Positions 5,645 to 12,428 of a DNA stretch of 49,310 nt are shown one piece after another. This DNA is from a virus: positions 1 to 49,310 of IMG/VR virus record IMGVR_UViG_3300009593_000027. The stretch is one strand, 5' to 3'. The notes under the pieces are model-generated. The model searched no databases. It saw only the letters and a list, made by a program, of their open reading frames with translations, and was not told the DNA's origin. Position numbers and translations under genes: made by a program. Positions within the stretch are counted from its first letter, which is position 1, and every line of letters begins with the position of its first letter.

Positions 5645-6396
5645 ATCTTAATCCAATCAATGAAATATTTAATCGGCCAATCTTTTGAATAGTCACGTGG
5701 TCGTTCGTGATGATACTTATGATTACCCTCACCACCAATCAACAGATTGAGCCAGCGTCTATTCTTGTGTACGTAATCGATATCATAATGAAACCAGTTA
5801 ACACAGAACTGACTAATCAATGAATAACCAATAGGAAAACAGAAGCCCAACAAGAACCAGTCAAACCCAAACAACCACCAAACCCCGATCCCCGTTCCGT
5901 AGACCTGGATTGGCGCCCACTTATGCAAGAACATAATAAACTTATTCGCTAGTAAATGCCTCACACCCACTAACAACTTTAGATCCGGTTCCGGTATATT
6001 CATCCAGTACGGAAGGAAAGTTCTAAGAAAGCCAACGAATCGATTCTCTTCGGTCCACGGCGTATGTGGGTCCATGTCAGTACCTAGGTGCCGGTGATGA
6101 TGAAGATGTGTTGCAACCCATCCAACAGGACCGGCAACAGTACCGTATACTCCAAAGAAAGCTAGGAAGTTATACCAGAACTTAGATGTTCTAAACGCTT
6201 TATGAGTGAATAGCCGGTGATAGCCGACATTAGTACCCAGCGTTCCGACAATGACAGCGATGAAATAGGTAACGATAAGACGTGGGTCTAGATTAATAAG
6301 AAAAGGCCAGATAAAGCCTAAAGTAAAGAAACATATAATAATATAAGTAATAGTAAGATAAACTCTGTCATATTTTGGAGGAACTATTTCGGTCAT
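5641..6396 (-). CDS. Fatty-acid desaturase, delta-9 acyl-CoA type (first of two)
   Basis: 251 residues. His boxes: HRLFTH (60-65), HLHHH (97-101, followed by RHLGTDMDPHTPW) and HKYHH (226-230, followed by ERPRDY). The hydrophobic spans near 15-35, 40-58, 170-190 and 183-200 match an integral membrane di-iron desaturase. It would raise membrane or lipid unsaturation in the infected cell, a host-metabolism gene of the kind known from some marine phages. The ATG overlaps the stop of the 239-residue gene (ATGA), and its own stop overlaps the next desaturase, so the two are made in a coupled ratio. Confidence 0.9.
   Translation of the reverse strand: MTEIVPPKYDRVYLTITYIIICFFTLGFIWPFLINLDPRLIVTYFIAVIVGTLGTNVGYHRLFTHKAFRTSKFWYNFLAFFGVYGTVAGPVGWVATHLHHHRHLGTDMDPHTPWTEENRFVGFLRTFLPYWMNIPEPDLKLLVGVRHLLANKFIMFLHKWAPIQVYGTGIGVWWLFGFDWFLLGFCFPIGYSLISQFCVNWFHYDIDYVHKNRRWLNLLIGGEGNHKYHHERPRDYSKDWPIKYFIDWIKI
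5883..5900. repeat. GC-rich dispersed motif, copy in first desaturase
   Basis: Plus strand CCCCGATCCCCGTTCCGT; encodes TGIGV before FGFDW, the position homologous to the copy at 5147-5165. Confidence 0.5.
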
Positions 6397-7112
6397 TTAT
6401 AGACACGAACCAAAGTGCAAATATCCCCCGAACTATTGTTAATCTCCAATTCCGAAGACGTTTGTTTTTTAACTGAGTGCTTTTCTATAACTTGTCTGGT
6501 GTACTTACCATCCTTACTCCAAGTATGACACTCTCTACCAAAAATAACGTACATCTCCGTTCCAACTTTACTACTTATAATTTTTTCAAATGGCATAATA
6601 TCAATAGTTTCAAACGTCCAACCTGTTGTGTGCTGCATTGGACATAGCAGCACAGTATCATCTTCCATAATTGTAACTTCAGAGACGGAACAATATGGTT
6701 CATAAGGAAGATGGTTTTTGGACCAGTTTGGAGATCTATATGCCTGATCTACTGTATTTTCCATATAACCATCACCGTGTTTATAATTAGTCTTCATATC
6801 CTGGTGCTGCTCTGAGTATCCAGCTTCAAGTATACTTTTAAAAGTGTCTTTATGTTCGTTTTTAAATTTATCTCCGTCAGCCCATTCATAACGAATTTTT
6901 ACTTTGCCACTTAATACAAAATAATTATTATTATTTTTTATTAAAAAGTCATGATCGGTGTGGGGTGTTATTAAATAGTTGCCAGAACCATCTTTAGTGT
7001 ACTCGTTCACCGATTCACGTCTACAGAGTTCACCTACCTTGGTATTGTGACTTATTGATATTTGCAATTTGTTTGCAATGTTTAAAACATTAAAAGTTAT
7101 ATTAAAAATCAT
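6393..7112 (-). CDS. Unknown soluble protein, possibly beta-barrel (cupin-like)
   Basis: 239 residues, no signal peptide or membrane span. The sequence alternates short beta-like segments with charged loops (YFVLSGKVKIRYEW, EVTIMEDDTVLLCP, TEMYVIFGREC), and HTDHDF and EKHSVKK could offer metal ligands. That pattern resembles a cupin or jelly-roll but no cupin motif is complete, so the assignment is weak. It starts inside an ATGA overlap with the 124-residue gene and ends in an ATGA overlap with the first desaturase. The tight coupling suggests it is expressed with the lipid-modifying genes; a shared task is inference. Confidence 0.6.
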   Translation of the reverse strand: MIFNITFNVLNIANKLQISISHNTKVGELCRRESVNEYTKDGSGNYLITPHTDHDFLIKNNNNYFVLSGKVKIRYEWADGDKFKNEHKDTFKSILEAGYSEQHQDMKTNYKHGDGYMENTVDQAYRSPNWSKNHLPYEPYCSVSEVTIMEDDTVLLCPMQHTTGWTFETIDIMPFEKIISSKVGTEMYVIFGRECHTWSKDGKYTRQVIEKHSVKKQTSSELEINNSSGDICTLVRVYK

Positions 7113-7483
7113 ATCTCTTCTATCTCCGCTGGGTCTAACAAATTCTTCTCATTAGGTTTTAACCATTTATCTACTGCTGACTGCGTCTTTACCTTTCCGA
7201 TAGCTTCCACTGTTCCATCTTCTTCAACACGCCACGCTACTGGGTCTAGCCCTAACTCAATAATCCACTCCTTTTTGAATTTTTCTAACGCTTTAGCTCT
7301 TATAGGGTCTATCCACGGATGATTTTTGTAAGCACAAAAAGATTTAGTAGATAAATTAGCGTTAATTGGATCATATGTATAGGTTACCTGGTGAGTTGCT
7401 ATAGCTTTTCCCGTATCAAAATTTGTTGTATTAACAGGGACATCCTTGTTTTCAGTTTCTGTATAAGACCATGTTATTTTCAT
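7109..7483 (-). CDS. Hypothetical phage protein
   Basis: 124 residues. The N-terminal half is beta-like (KITWSYTETENKDVPV, HQVTYTYDP); the C-terminal half has an amphipathic helix (IRAKALEKFKKEWIIELG) and acidic end. No motif or family recognised. No ribosome-binding site is evident before the ATG at 7483, which follows the upstream stop by 2 bp, so translation is probably by reinitiation. Confidence 0.6.
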   Translation of the reverse strand: MKITWSYTETENKDVPVNTTNFDTGKAIATHQVTYTYDPINANLSTKSFCAYKNHPWIDPIRAKALEKFKKEWIIELGLDPVAWRVEEDGTVEAIGKVKTQSAVDKWLKPNEKNLLDPAEIEEI

Positions 7484-7485
7484 AA

Positions 7486-8064
7486 CTAAGACATTGACAT
7501 GTTGGATGTGCCGGAAGAAACTATTGGTATGGCGACGGAGTTAGTAATTACTCCAGAAGAGGCGGGACCATAGGTAGACGGCGGGGATTGAGTGGAGAGG
7601 AAGGTCCCGAGGTTTCCATTGTAGGTAAAGGCGCCACTCATATTTACACCCCTTTGATCAATATTACTAGAGGTTATATTTGAGAGACCAGTAGTAATCC
7701 AAAAAGTCTGGACAAGATTTGTTAAACCATAGATGCCATAGCTACTAGCTTTGTCCCCATTACCACAGGTAAAACACATACCTAAGTCAGAACCGACACC
7801 AGCAGCTGCAGACCAACCAAAGCTAGCAATTTTACCACCTGATGAACCATTGGACCAGCTACCAGTAGTGCCATTGAAACCGTCAGCACCGTGGAAATTA
7901 CTAATAGAGATTGCACCCGACGTGGGTATATTATTATTAAGTGCTGTTGGTTGTACGTAACTACCAGAGCGGTAATATTCGTTCATACCAATAGGGTTTG
8001 AGCCCCCGAAGGAATTTTGGACATCATTCCATCCAATTGTACCACTTGTTGGTAGTCTAGACAT
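7486..8064 (-). CDS. Fibre-tip-like virion protein with T4-type 'GGSNPI' module
   Basis: 192 residues, Gly/Ser/Asn-rich, low in charge. It opens with LPTSGTIGWNDVQNSFGGSN then PIGMNEYYRSGSYV and IPTSGAISISNFHGA, a short module I associate with tail-fibre and structural proteins of T4-like marine phages. The remainder is a beta-rich, Ser/Thr-Gly sequence with no enzyme motif. It is likely a virion surface or receptor-binding accessory piece. Its place among metabolic genes, 25 kb from the tail module, is unusual. The ATG overlaps the upstream stop by one base (TAATG). Confidence 0.65.
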   Translation of the reverse strand: MSRLPTSGTIGWNDVQNSFGGSNPIGMNEYYRSGSYVQPTALNNNIPTSGAISISNFHGADGFNGTTGSWSNGSSGGKIASFGWSAAAGVGSDLGMCFTCGNGDKASSYGIYGLTNLVQTFWITTGLSNITSSNIDQRGVNMSGAFTYNGNLGTFLSTQSPPSTYGPASSGVITNSVAIPIVSSGTSNMSMS

Positions 8065-8327
8065 TAAACTAACCTTTCGTGTTTAAAATATACAATTCCC
8101 TCATCATAATCAATAACAGCAGGATTCATAACTAAATCCTTAACATCAAGAGTAGACATTCTAGCCCAATTAGTATGACCAAAACTTCTTTTACACATTT
8201 TGTCTATTATAAAAGCTGGTAGGTCTGTATTGTTGTAATAATCTATCTTAGACTCATTATCGACTGGTGGAGGAATAAATTCTTCTGGTTCTGGTATCCA
8301 TTCAATTTCTAATTCTTTATCTTTCAT
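8064..8327 (-). CDS. Hypothetical acidic phage protein
   Basis: 87 residues. The first 30 residues are acidic and proline-rich (EWIPEPEEFIPPPVDNES), the rest forms a small domain ending VIDYDEGIVYFKHERLV. No family recognised. It starts 2 bp after the upstream stop and ends by sharing a base with the next start, so it belongs to the same transcript as the fibre-tip-like protein. Confidence 0.55.
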   Translation of the reverse strand: MKDKELEIEWIPEPEEFIPPPVDNESKIDYYNNTDLPAFIIDKMCKRSFGHTNWARMSTLDVKDLVMNPAVIDYDEGIVYFKHERLV

Positions 8328-8329
8328 GT

Positions 8330-8728
8330 CTATTCCTTCATAGCATATGGATCAGTTGATAACATACGTTGTTTCTTATCCACAGGATTACCCATAATAA
8401 TATCTTCCATGTTCTTGTGTAAATAATTAGCCATTTGACCAATTATATTATCTTGAGACAGCGTTTCAGCTAGGTCTTTTAAAGACTCACCGTTCTGTAG
8501 ACACCTAGAAATTAATTTTCCAGAAGCTCTAAGTTCTCTATCTAAATAAGAATCAGTTGGTTTTAACTTCATCCAGAAAGCCATAGGAGAAAGACCTGTT
8601 TCACTTGGCACATAATTAACAATACCTATTACCTTCCGGTTGTCTATCGGAAGAGCGAAAGTTGCACTCATCATCCTATTAGGAATCTCTTTTCTCATAG
8701 TTTTCTTATCGTCCTGCTTTAATGTCAT
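8330..8728 (-). CDS. TSCPD-domain-like protein
   Basis: 132 residues. The middle (about residues 22-100) has the layout of the TSCPD domain, known at the C-terminus of class II ribonucleotide reductases and as a stand-alone protein: a beta segment ATFALP..KVIGIVNYV, an FWMKLK strand, then ELRASGKLISRCLQNGESL and a following helix LAETLSQDNIIGQM. No TSCPD cysteine motif itself is seen, so function may differ. It overlaps the 3' end of the membrane-protein gene by 23 bp; an alternative ATG exists at 8698. If correct, it hints at nucleotide metabolism, but no reductase catalytic subunit is in the window. Confidence 0.5.
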   Translation of the reverse strand: MTLKQDDKKTMRKEIPNRMMSATFALPIDNRKVIGIVNYVPSETGLSPMAFWMKLKPTDSYLDRELRASGKLISRCLQNGESLKDLAETLSQDNIIGQMANYLHKNMEDIIMGNPVDKKQRMLSTDPYAMKE

Positions 8729-8930
8729 CTCCGTGCTCCTCGATAAATTGGTATAAACTAATATTAGTTTCCTTCACCTGTTCTATCTCGTGCCACATTG
8801 TGTCTAATGTACCTTCTAATTTAACGATATATCTAGAATTTACAATAATTACTATTAAACAAATAAAAATTGTGAAGCCTAACACCAAAAAACTAGTGTA
8901 CGCTTCTAGCGCCTTCTTGAATTCTTTCAT
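8706..8930 (-). CDS. Small single-span membrane protein with coiled coil
   Basis: 74 residues from the ATG at 8930, chosen because AGAGG lies 8 nt upstream; an ATG at 8939 has that purine run directly abutting it. MKEFKKALEAYT precedes one hydrophobic helix (FLVLGFTIFICLIVIIV, about residues 14-31), followed by a charged helical tail. The topology resembles an inner-membrane spanin or a small membrane effector, but it is far from the peptidase gene, so lysis is only one possibility. Confidence 0.55.
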   Translation of the reverse strand: MKEFKKALEAYTSFLVLGFTIFICLIVIIVNSRYIVKLEGTLDTMWHEIEQVKETNISLYQFIEEHGDDIKAGR

Positions 8931-9054
8931 GTCTATCATCCTCTATTAATTGCTGTAGTTTTCGTTCCCAAATTTCTTTCATATCAGGATCTTTTGTTAA
9001 AGTCTTAACTTTTTTTAAGTTTGCTACTCTGTTTAAAAATAATAAATAACTCAT
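8893..9054 (-). CDS. Small helical protein coupled to the oxygenase
   Basis: 53 residues, MSYLLFLNRVANLKKVKTLT and a charged helix KEIWERKLQQLIEDDRHERI. The ATG overlaps the oxygenase TGA (ATGA, 9051-9054), the coupling seen throughout this operon, which supports it. Its 3' end overlaps the membrane-protein start by 38 bp. No family recognised. Confidence 0.5.
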   Translation of the reverse strand: MSYLLFLNRVANLKKVKTLTKDPDMKEIWERKLQQLIEDDRHERIQEGARSVH

Positions 9055-9803
9055 GTTCTACTCGGAACTGCTGTAAAATCTCTCCAACCTTTGGCTGGAA
9101 CTATTTCTAACGATTCATTTAATTTAAAATGTTTATGTATTTCGTAACCTTTTGGGTAGTGATCCCAAGTACACCATATTAAGGCAAGTCTTTTAAAAGG
9201 TAGTTTTTCGAATTTTGGACGTATAGGTAGTACTCTATGATAAAAATAAGATGGAAACCTAACAGCCATGTTTTGATGAGGTTGAAATGTTATAATATTA
9301 GCCCCGTTTGGTGGCTCCCATTTATTATCTAATATAAACTTACCCTTCCAACGCTCAGATGTACATACTTCTAACTCACCACCGAGCATATTAGATATAA
9401 TAAGATAAAGTATATGCGTAGTCTTGGCTATTCGACTGCTATTTGGATCCTCAGGATTATGGTCTAAATGATCATAATCTTTCTTATAGTTTATTTGACT
9501 CCCATTTGTTTCTTTATTTATAGCTTTAAATAAAACTTCATCTCCGTCTACATGCCACGGAGCTTCATCATTCCAACGAAACCAATACTCTATGTGCTCC
9601 TTTCCCGGAGTGAGTGTGCGTAATATTTTTTCAATATGGTTTTCAGCTGGTTCATCTTTTGGCAAAAAACTATACATAGGAAACCTTTGATATGCGATTG
9701 ATGGATCATCAGTTATGTATTCACACAAAAACCTATAGTCCCCATCATCCAATACATTCGTTGAATATTGAACATTTTTGTTTTGGTTTGGTTGTATTAA
9801 CAT
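9051..9803 (-). CDS. 2-oxoglutarate/Fe(II)-dependent oxygenase, prolyl-hydroxylase-like
   Basis: 250 residues from the ATG at 9803, preferred to one at 9839 because AGGA lies 5-6 nt upstream and the overlap with the zinc-ribbon gene falls to 7 bp. Iron ligands are His112-x-Asp114 in DHLDHN and His189 in YFYHRVLP; an Arg shortly after (FKRLALIW) fits the 2-oxoglutarate carboxylate contact. The strand order (GGELEV, ANIITFQP, AVRFPSYFYHRV) is that of the double-stranded beta-helix fold. Enzymes of this class hydroxylate protein, lipid or nucleic-acid substrates using O2 and 2-oxoglutarate; the substrate here is unknown. Such genes are common in marine phages. Confidence 0.85.
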   Translation of the reverse strand: MLIQPNQNKNVQYSTNVLDDGDYRFLCEYITDDPSIAYQRFPMYSFLPKDEPAENHIEKILRTLTPGKEHIEYWFRWNDEAPWHVDGDEVLFKAINKETNGSQINYKKDYDHLDHNPEDPNSSRIAKTTHILYLIISNMLGGELEVCTSERWKGKFILDNKWEPPNGANIITFQPHQNMAVRFPSYFYHRVLPIRPKFEKLPFKRLALIWCTWDHYPKGYEIHKHFKLNESLEIVPAKGWRDFTAVPSRT

Positions 9804-10027
9804 ACTTTTCCTACTTCCGGTAAGGTTTCCCCTGACCATTTAATTTTTGATTCACGACCACCTTCCACATTAAGTCGTGTTTGCTTTATTGGCAACATAA
9901 CATAGCCGTTATGAGTTTTAACACCAAAATAGTCCTCCTCACACATTGGGCAATCAAGCTCTTTTCCCTCAATCCTTATATAACTATTGCCCTCGCAACG
10001 AGGACAAATAGTTTTAACTTTTTCCAT
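9797..10027 (-). CDS. Small zinc-ribbon protein
   Basis: 76 residues from ATG at 10027 (MEKVKTICPRCEGNSYIRIE), supported by AAGGA about 8 nt upstream; the upstream ATG at 10057 has no such site. Two CxxC pairs (CPRC and CPMC) are about 20 residues apart, a DnaJ-type or rubredoxin-like ribbon. The C-terminal part is basic. It overlaps the 51-residue regulator by 14 bp and the oxygenase by 7 bp. Probably a nucleic-acid or protein-binding adaptor; no specific role is visible. Confidence 0.7.
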   Translation of the reverse strand: MEKVKTICPRCEGNSYIRIEGKELDCPMCEEDYFGVKTHNGYVMLPIKQTRLNVEGGRESKIKWSGETLPEVGKVC

Positions 10028-10169
10028 TCTTAAGTTCCTTAGTAAGTAAAAAATCAATTATTTTTTGTATACTTACTGGCACTTCGAACCGATTTTTCGC
10101 TAATTGCTGCAGTTTTCCATGTGTATCCACTGAAACACTGACTGATTTAAAGCTACTTGTATCTGGCAT
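10014..10169 (-). CDS. Ribbon-helix-helix (CopG/Arc-like) regulator
   Basis: 51 residues: MPDTSSFKSVSVSVDTHGKL, then QQLAKNRFEVPVSIQKIIDF and LLTKELKNGKS. A short alternating beta strand (FKSVSVSV), helix A (THGKLQQLAKN) and helix B (SIQKIIDFLLTKEL) match the ribbon-helix-helix fold in which a dimer inserts the paired strand in the major groove. The ribosome-binding site AAGGAG lies 7 nt upstream. It is the first gene behind the promoter at 10205-10232, so autoregulation of the accessory operon is likely, by inference. It is too short to be found by usual length limits. Confidence 0.7.
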   Translation of the reverse strand: MPDTSSFKSVSVSVDTHGKLQQLAKNRFEVPVSIQKIIDFLLTKELKNGKS

Positions 10170-10204
10170 ATTCTTTCTCCTTATTTATATTAAGTTATGG
10201 GACT

Positions 10205-10232
10205 AATATAGTCGTCTTATTTTATTTGACAA
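10205..10232 (-). promoter_or_regulatory. Sigma70-type promoter of the accessory operon
   Basis: On the minus strand: TTGTCA (10227-10232), 16-bp spacer, TATATT (10205-10210). Predicted start near 10198, about 30 nt before the regulator ATG. The surrounding 130 bp (10170-10306) contain no other gene and are very AT-rich. Confidence 0.65.
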
Positions 10233-10275
10233 GAGTTTATTTTACTTTATTTTAATAGACTCTTCACCTTTATAT

Positions 10276-10308
10276 GTCGGTAACTTTTCTTAGTTACCGG
10301 CATTTTTT
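10276..10308 (+). terminator. Hairpin with T-run, plus-strand orientation
   Basis: GTCGGTAAC (10276-10284) pairs with GTTACCGGC (10293-10301) around an 8-nt loop, followed by TTTTTT (10303-10308) on the plus strand. That is intrinsic-terminator layout for rightward transcription. Leftward transcripts would have the hairpin without a U-run but preceded by A-run, so it may also mark the end of the nuclease gene (stop at 10307). Confidence 0.5.
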
Positions 10309-10573
10309 AAATATATATAATTTTTACATCTAAATTCTTAGCTGATTTGTTCTTCACCCGATTGATTCTAGAACCATCTTTTCTATAACTTTTTGTCTTG
10401 ACATCATACAAATCCACGGTCCCCGTTTCACTGTTCACTACCACTAGATCAGCCGGACCACGACCACCTAACTCGTAATAAACATGGGTGTCTGGTTTGT
10501 TTAGAAATTTCATCGCAGCTTTTAATTCATTACGAATACCGAGCTGTGATTTATGTTTGTGGCTAACCTTCAA
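10307..10573 (-). CDS. PD-(D/E)XK nuclease, Holliday-resolvase-like
   Basis: About 88 residues. The core is YYELGGRGPADLVVVN followed by a strand and DLYDVKTKS: Glu, Asp (in PADLV) and Asp-x-Lys form the metal site of the PD-(D/E)XK fold, in the compact layout of archaeal-type Holliday-junction resolvases and Vsr-like phage nucleases. The frame is open to a TTG at 10600; I prefer the TTG at 10573, where GGGG lies about 5 nt upstream, reducing overlap with the polymerase to 11 bp. It probably resolves branched replication or recombination intermediates, supported by its place directly behind polA. The C-terminal half is basic. Confidence 0.7.
   Translation of the reverse strand: MKVSHKHKSQLGIRNELKAAMKFLNKPDTHVYYELGGRGPADLVVVNSETGTVDLYDVKTKSYRKDGSRINRVKNKSAKNLDVKIIYI
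10413..10429. repeat. GC-rich dispersed motif, copy in nuclease gene
   Basis: Plus strand TCCACGGTCCCCGTTTC, encoding ETGTVD in a frame different from the desaturase copies. Confidence 0.45.
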
Positions 10574-12428
10574 TTTCACCCCAGTTTTTTCCCGATTCAA
10601 AATCTACTTTGTTCGGCACTTGTAGCTGAACCGCTTCTTCCATGATTCCAATAATTTTCTCTGCGTCTGCATTGCTTTGTATTGAGATATCAAGTTCGTC
10701 ATGAATTTGAACATGTGGTATTACTCCTTCCTTGTATAAGGCCAACATAGCTTTCTTAGTCATGTCTGCTGCTGATCCTTGTATTAGTTTATTTAATGCT
10801 TTGTATGTGAAAGCACGCTTAATCATTCCAGGTCCGTGCTCCCTCATGGCGTCGTCGTATTTAAGTGGTTTATTAATTCCAAAAGTTTTTGATTCCCACA
10901 TATCGAAATGACAAATTCTTCCACCAATAGTTCTAATCTTACCACTGTCCTCTGCTCTACGCATTACAGACTCAGACAACATTTTAACAAATGGTGCTTT
11001 AGCATTGTAAGTTTTAATTAACTCCTCCGCTGCATCTTTTAATAAACCTAACTCTGACATTAGTTTATTCTTTCCCATGCCATACATTAATCCAAGATTA
11101 ATAGTTTTAGCTTGCTTTCTTTTAATTCCTGCCATGTCAGCTATCATTTGATGGAAATCAGCTTCGCCTCTTTTGTATTGATCAAGAATTATATGTGATC
11201 CTTCTAATTTCAACAGTGAAGAGAAGTGTACCACGATCCGCGGTTCTTGTTGCGAGTAGTCAAAGCAACCCCACTTACAACCACGCTCAGGTATAAAAAT
11301 AGACCTGATCATTGGACCAATAGTTTTATGTCGTGCTGGAATTTGTTGAAGATTTGGATTTGAATAACTAAATCTTCCTGTAACAGTTCCACCTTGATCA
11401 GAGCGTATCTGATTGATATCACTATGTATTCTGCCATTGTGTTCGTGCTTAATAATTGTATCAATGAAGGTTGTATGCGCTTTATTAATTTCTCTTGCCT
11501 CTGCTATTCTCCTCGCCAAAGTATCTTCTGGGTGAGAAGCTAAAAAGCCTTTGGTAAAAGAAGGCGCTCCCTTTTCAGTTCTATCGTAAGGTAGTTTTAA
11601 ATTATCAAATGCTTTTGCAATAGATGCGGCCGCCCATATCTCAACTTCAAATCCTGCTTCTTTATTTATTAGTTGTAGCAATTCTTTTTCTTGTTTAACA
11701 AAATCTTTTTTAATATTGTCAGCACGTTCAAGATCAACGGGCACACCTTTAAACTTCATGTCGATTAAACATGGAAACAAATCAGTTTCTAAATTAAAAA
11801 TTTCCCACAAGTCTTGTTCGTTTAATTCATGCTTCATTGCTTGCCATAACTTTAATGTTATCTCTGCATCACGTTCTGCATACTCACCAACAACTAGTGC
11901 GGGTAGTCTCCACATCTCTGCTTTCGGATCAACGCCCCAGCGTTTAGCTGCTTCTTTTAAAACATTTTCATTCTTACCAAGACCAATGTATTCTTTAGAG
12001 ATAGAATCTAATGTAAAACTAAAACGGTTTTCATTGACCAGCGATGCTGCAATCATTGTGTCAACAATACGTCCTTTAATTGTAAAGTTCATAGAACGTA
12101 ACCAAGAAACATCATACATTGCATTGTGAAAAACTTTTGTTGCAGGAGTATTTAAAACTTCTTGAATCCAATCGATTGCAATTGCTCTATCTATATTTCC
12201 TTGCCCTTCATGACCTATTGGAAAATATCCTTTCCAACCTTCAACAGCTACAGCGAAACCAACTATCTCACCGTCTCCTCTAACTGAACCCGATCCCATC
12301 TTTATTAAATTAGGATCTCTAGTTTCTAAATCTATTGCAATTTCAGTGTGTTCGCTTAGGTCGGGCATTGATGGTACGACCCATTCTGTTTCAGGACTAA
12401 AACTCATTGGTACTTGTAAAGGTCTCAT
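10563..12428 (-). CDS. polA: DNA polymerase family A (PolA) with 3'-5' exonuclease domain
   Basis: 621 residues, no 5'-3' exonuclease domain. Exonuclease: motif I AIDLETRD (Asp33, Glu35), motif II VFHNAMYDVSWLR (about 103-115), motif III YAERDAE (near 184). Polymerase: motif A CFDYSQQEPR (Asp390), motif B KRKQAKTINLGLMYG (about 435-450), motif C QIHDELD (His576, Asp577, Glu578). Leu445 is at the place of E. coli Phe762; known work on viral PolA links Leu there to slower, higher-fidelity synthesis and often to temperate lifestyles. Motif A has QQEPR where most have QIELR. The start overlaps the DUF3310 stop (ATGA). It is the replicative polymerase. Confidence 0.95.
   Translation of the reverse strand: MRPLQVPMSFSPETEWVVPSMPDLSEHTEIAIDLETRDPNLIKMGSGSVRGDGEIVGFAVAVEGWKGYFPIGHEGQGNIDRAIAIDWIQEVLNTPATKVFHNAMYDVSWLRSMNFTIKGRIVDTMIAASLVNENRFSFTLDSISKEYIGLGKNENVLKEAAKRWGVDPKAEMWRLPALVVGEYAERDAEITLKLWQAMKHELNEQDLWEIFNLETDLFPCLIDMKFKGVPVDLERADNIKKDFVKQEKELLQLINKEAGFEVEIWAAASIAKAFDNLKLPYDRTEKGAPSFTKGFLASHPEDTLARRIAEAREINKAHTTFIDTIIKHEHNGRIHSDINQIRSDQGGTVTGRFSYSNPNLQQIPARHKTIGPMIRSIFIPERGCKWGCFDYSQQEPRIVVHFSSLLKLEGSHIILDQYKRGEADFHQMIADMAGIKRKQAKTINLGLMYGMGKNKLMSELGLLKDAAEELIKTYNAKAPFVKMLSESVMRRAEDSGKIRTIGGRICHFDMWESKTFGINKPLKYDDAMREHGPGMIKRAFTYKALNKLIQGSAADMTKKAMLALYKEGVIPHVQIHDELDISIQSNADAEKIIGIMEEAVQLQVPNKVDFESGKNWGEIEG
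11231..11246. repeat. GC-rich dispersed motif, copy in polA
   Basis: Plus strand CCACGATCCGCGGTTC; encodes EPRIVV at the end of polymerase motif A, where QQEPR is itself unusual. Confidence 0.5.
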
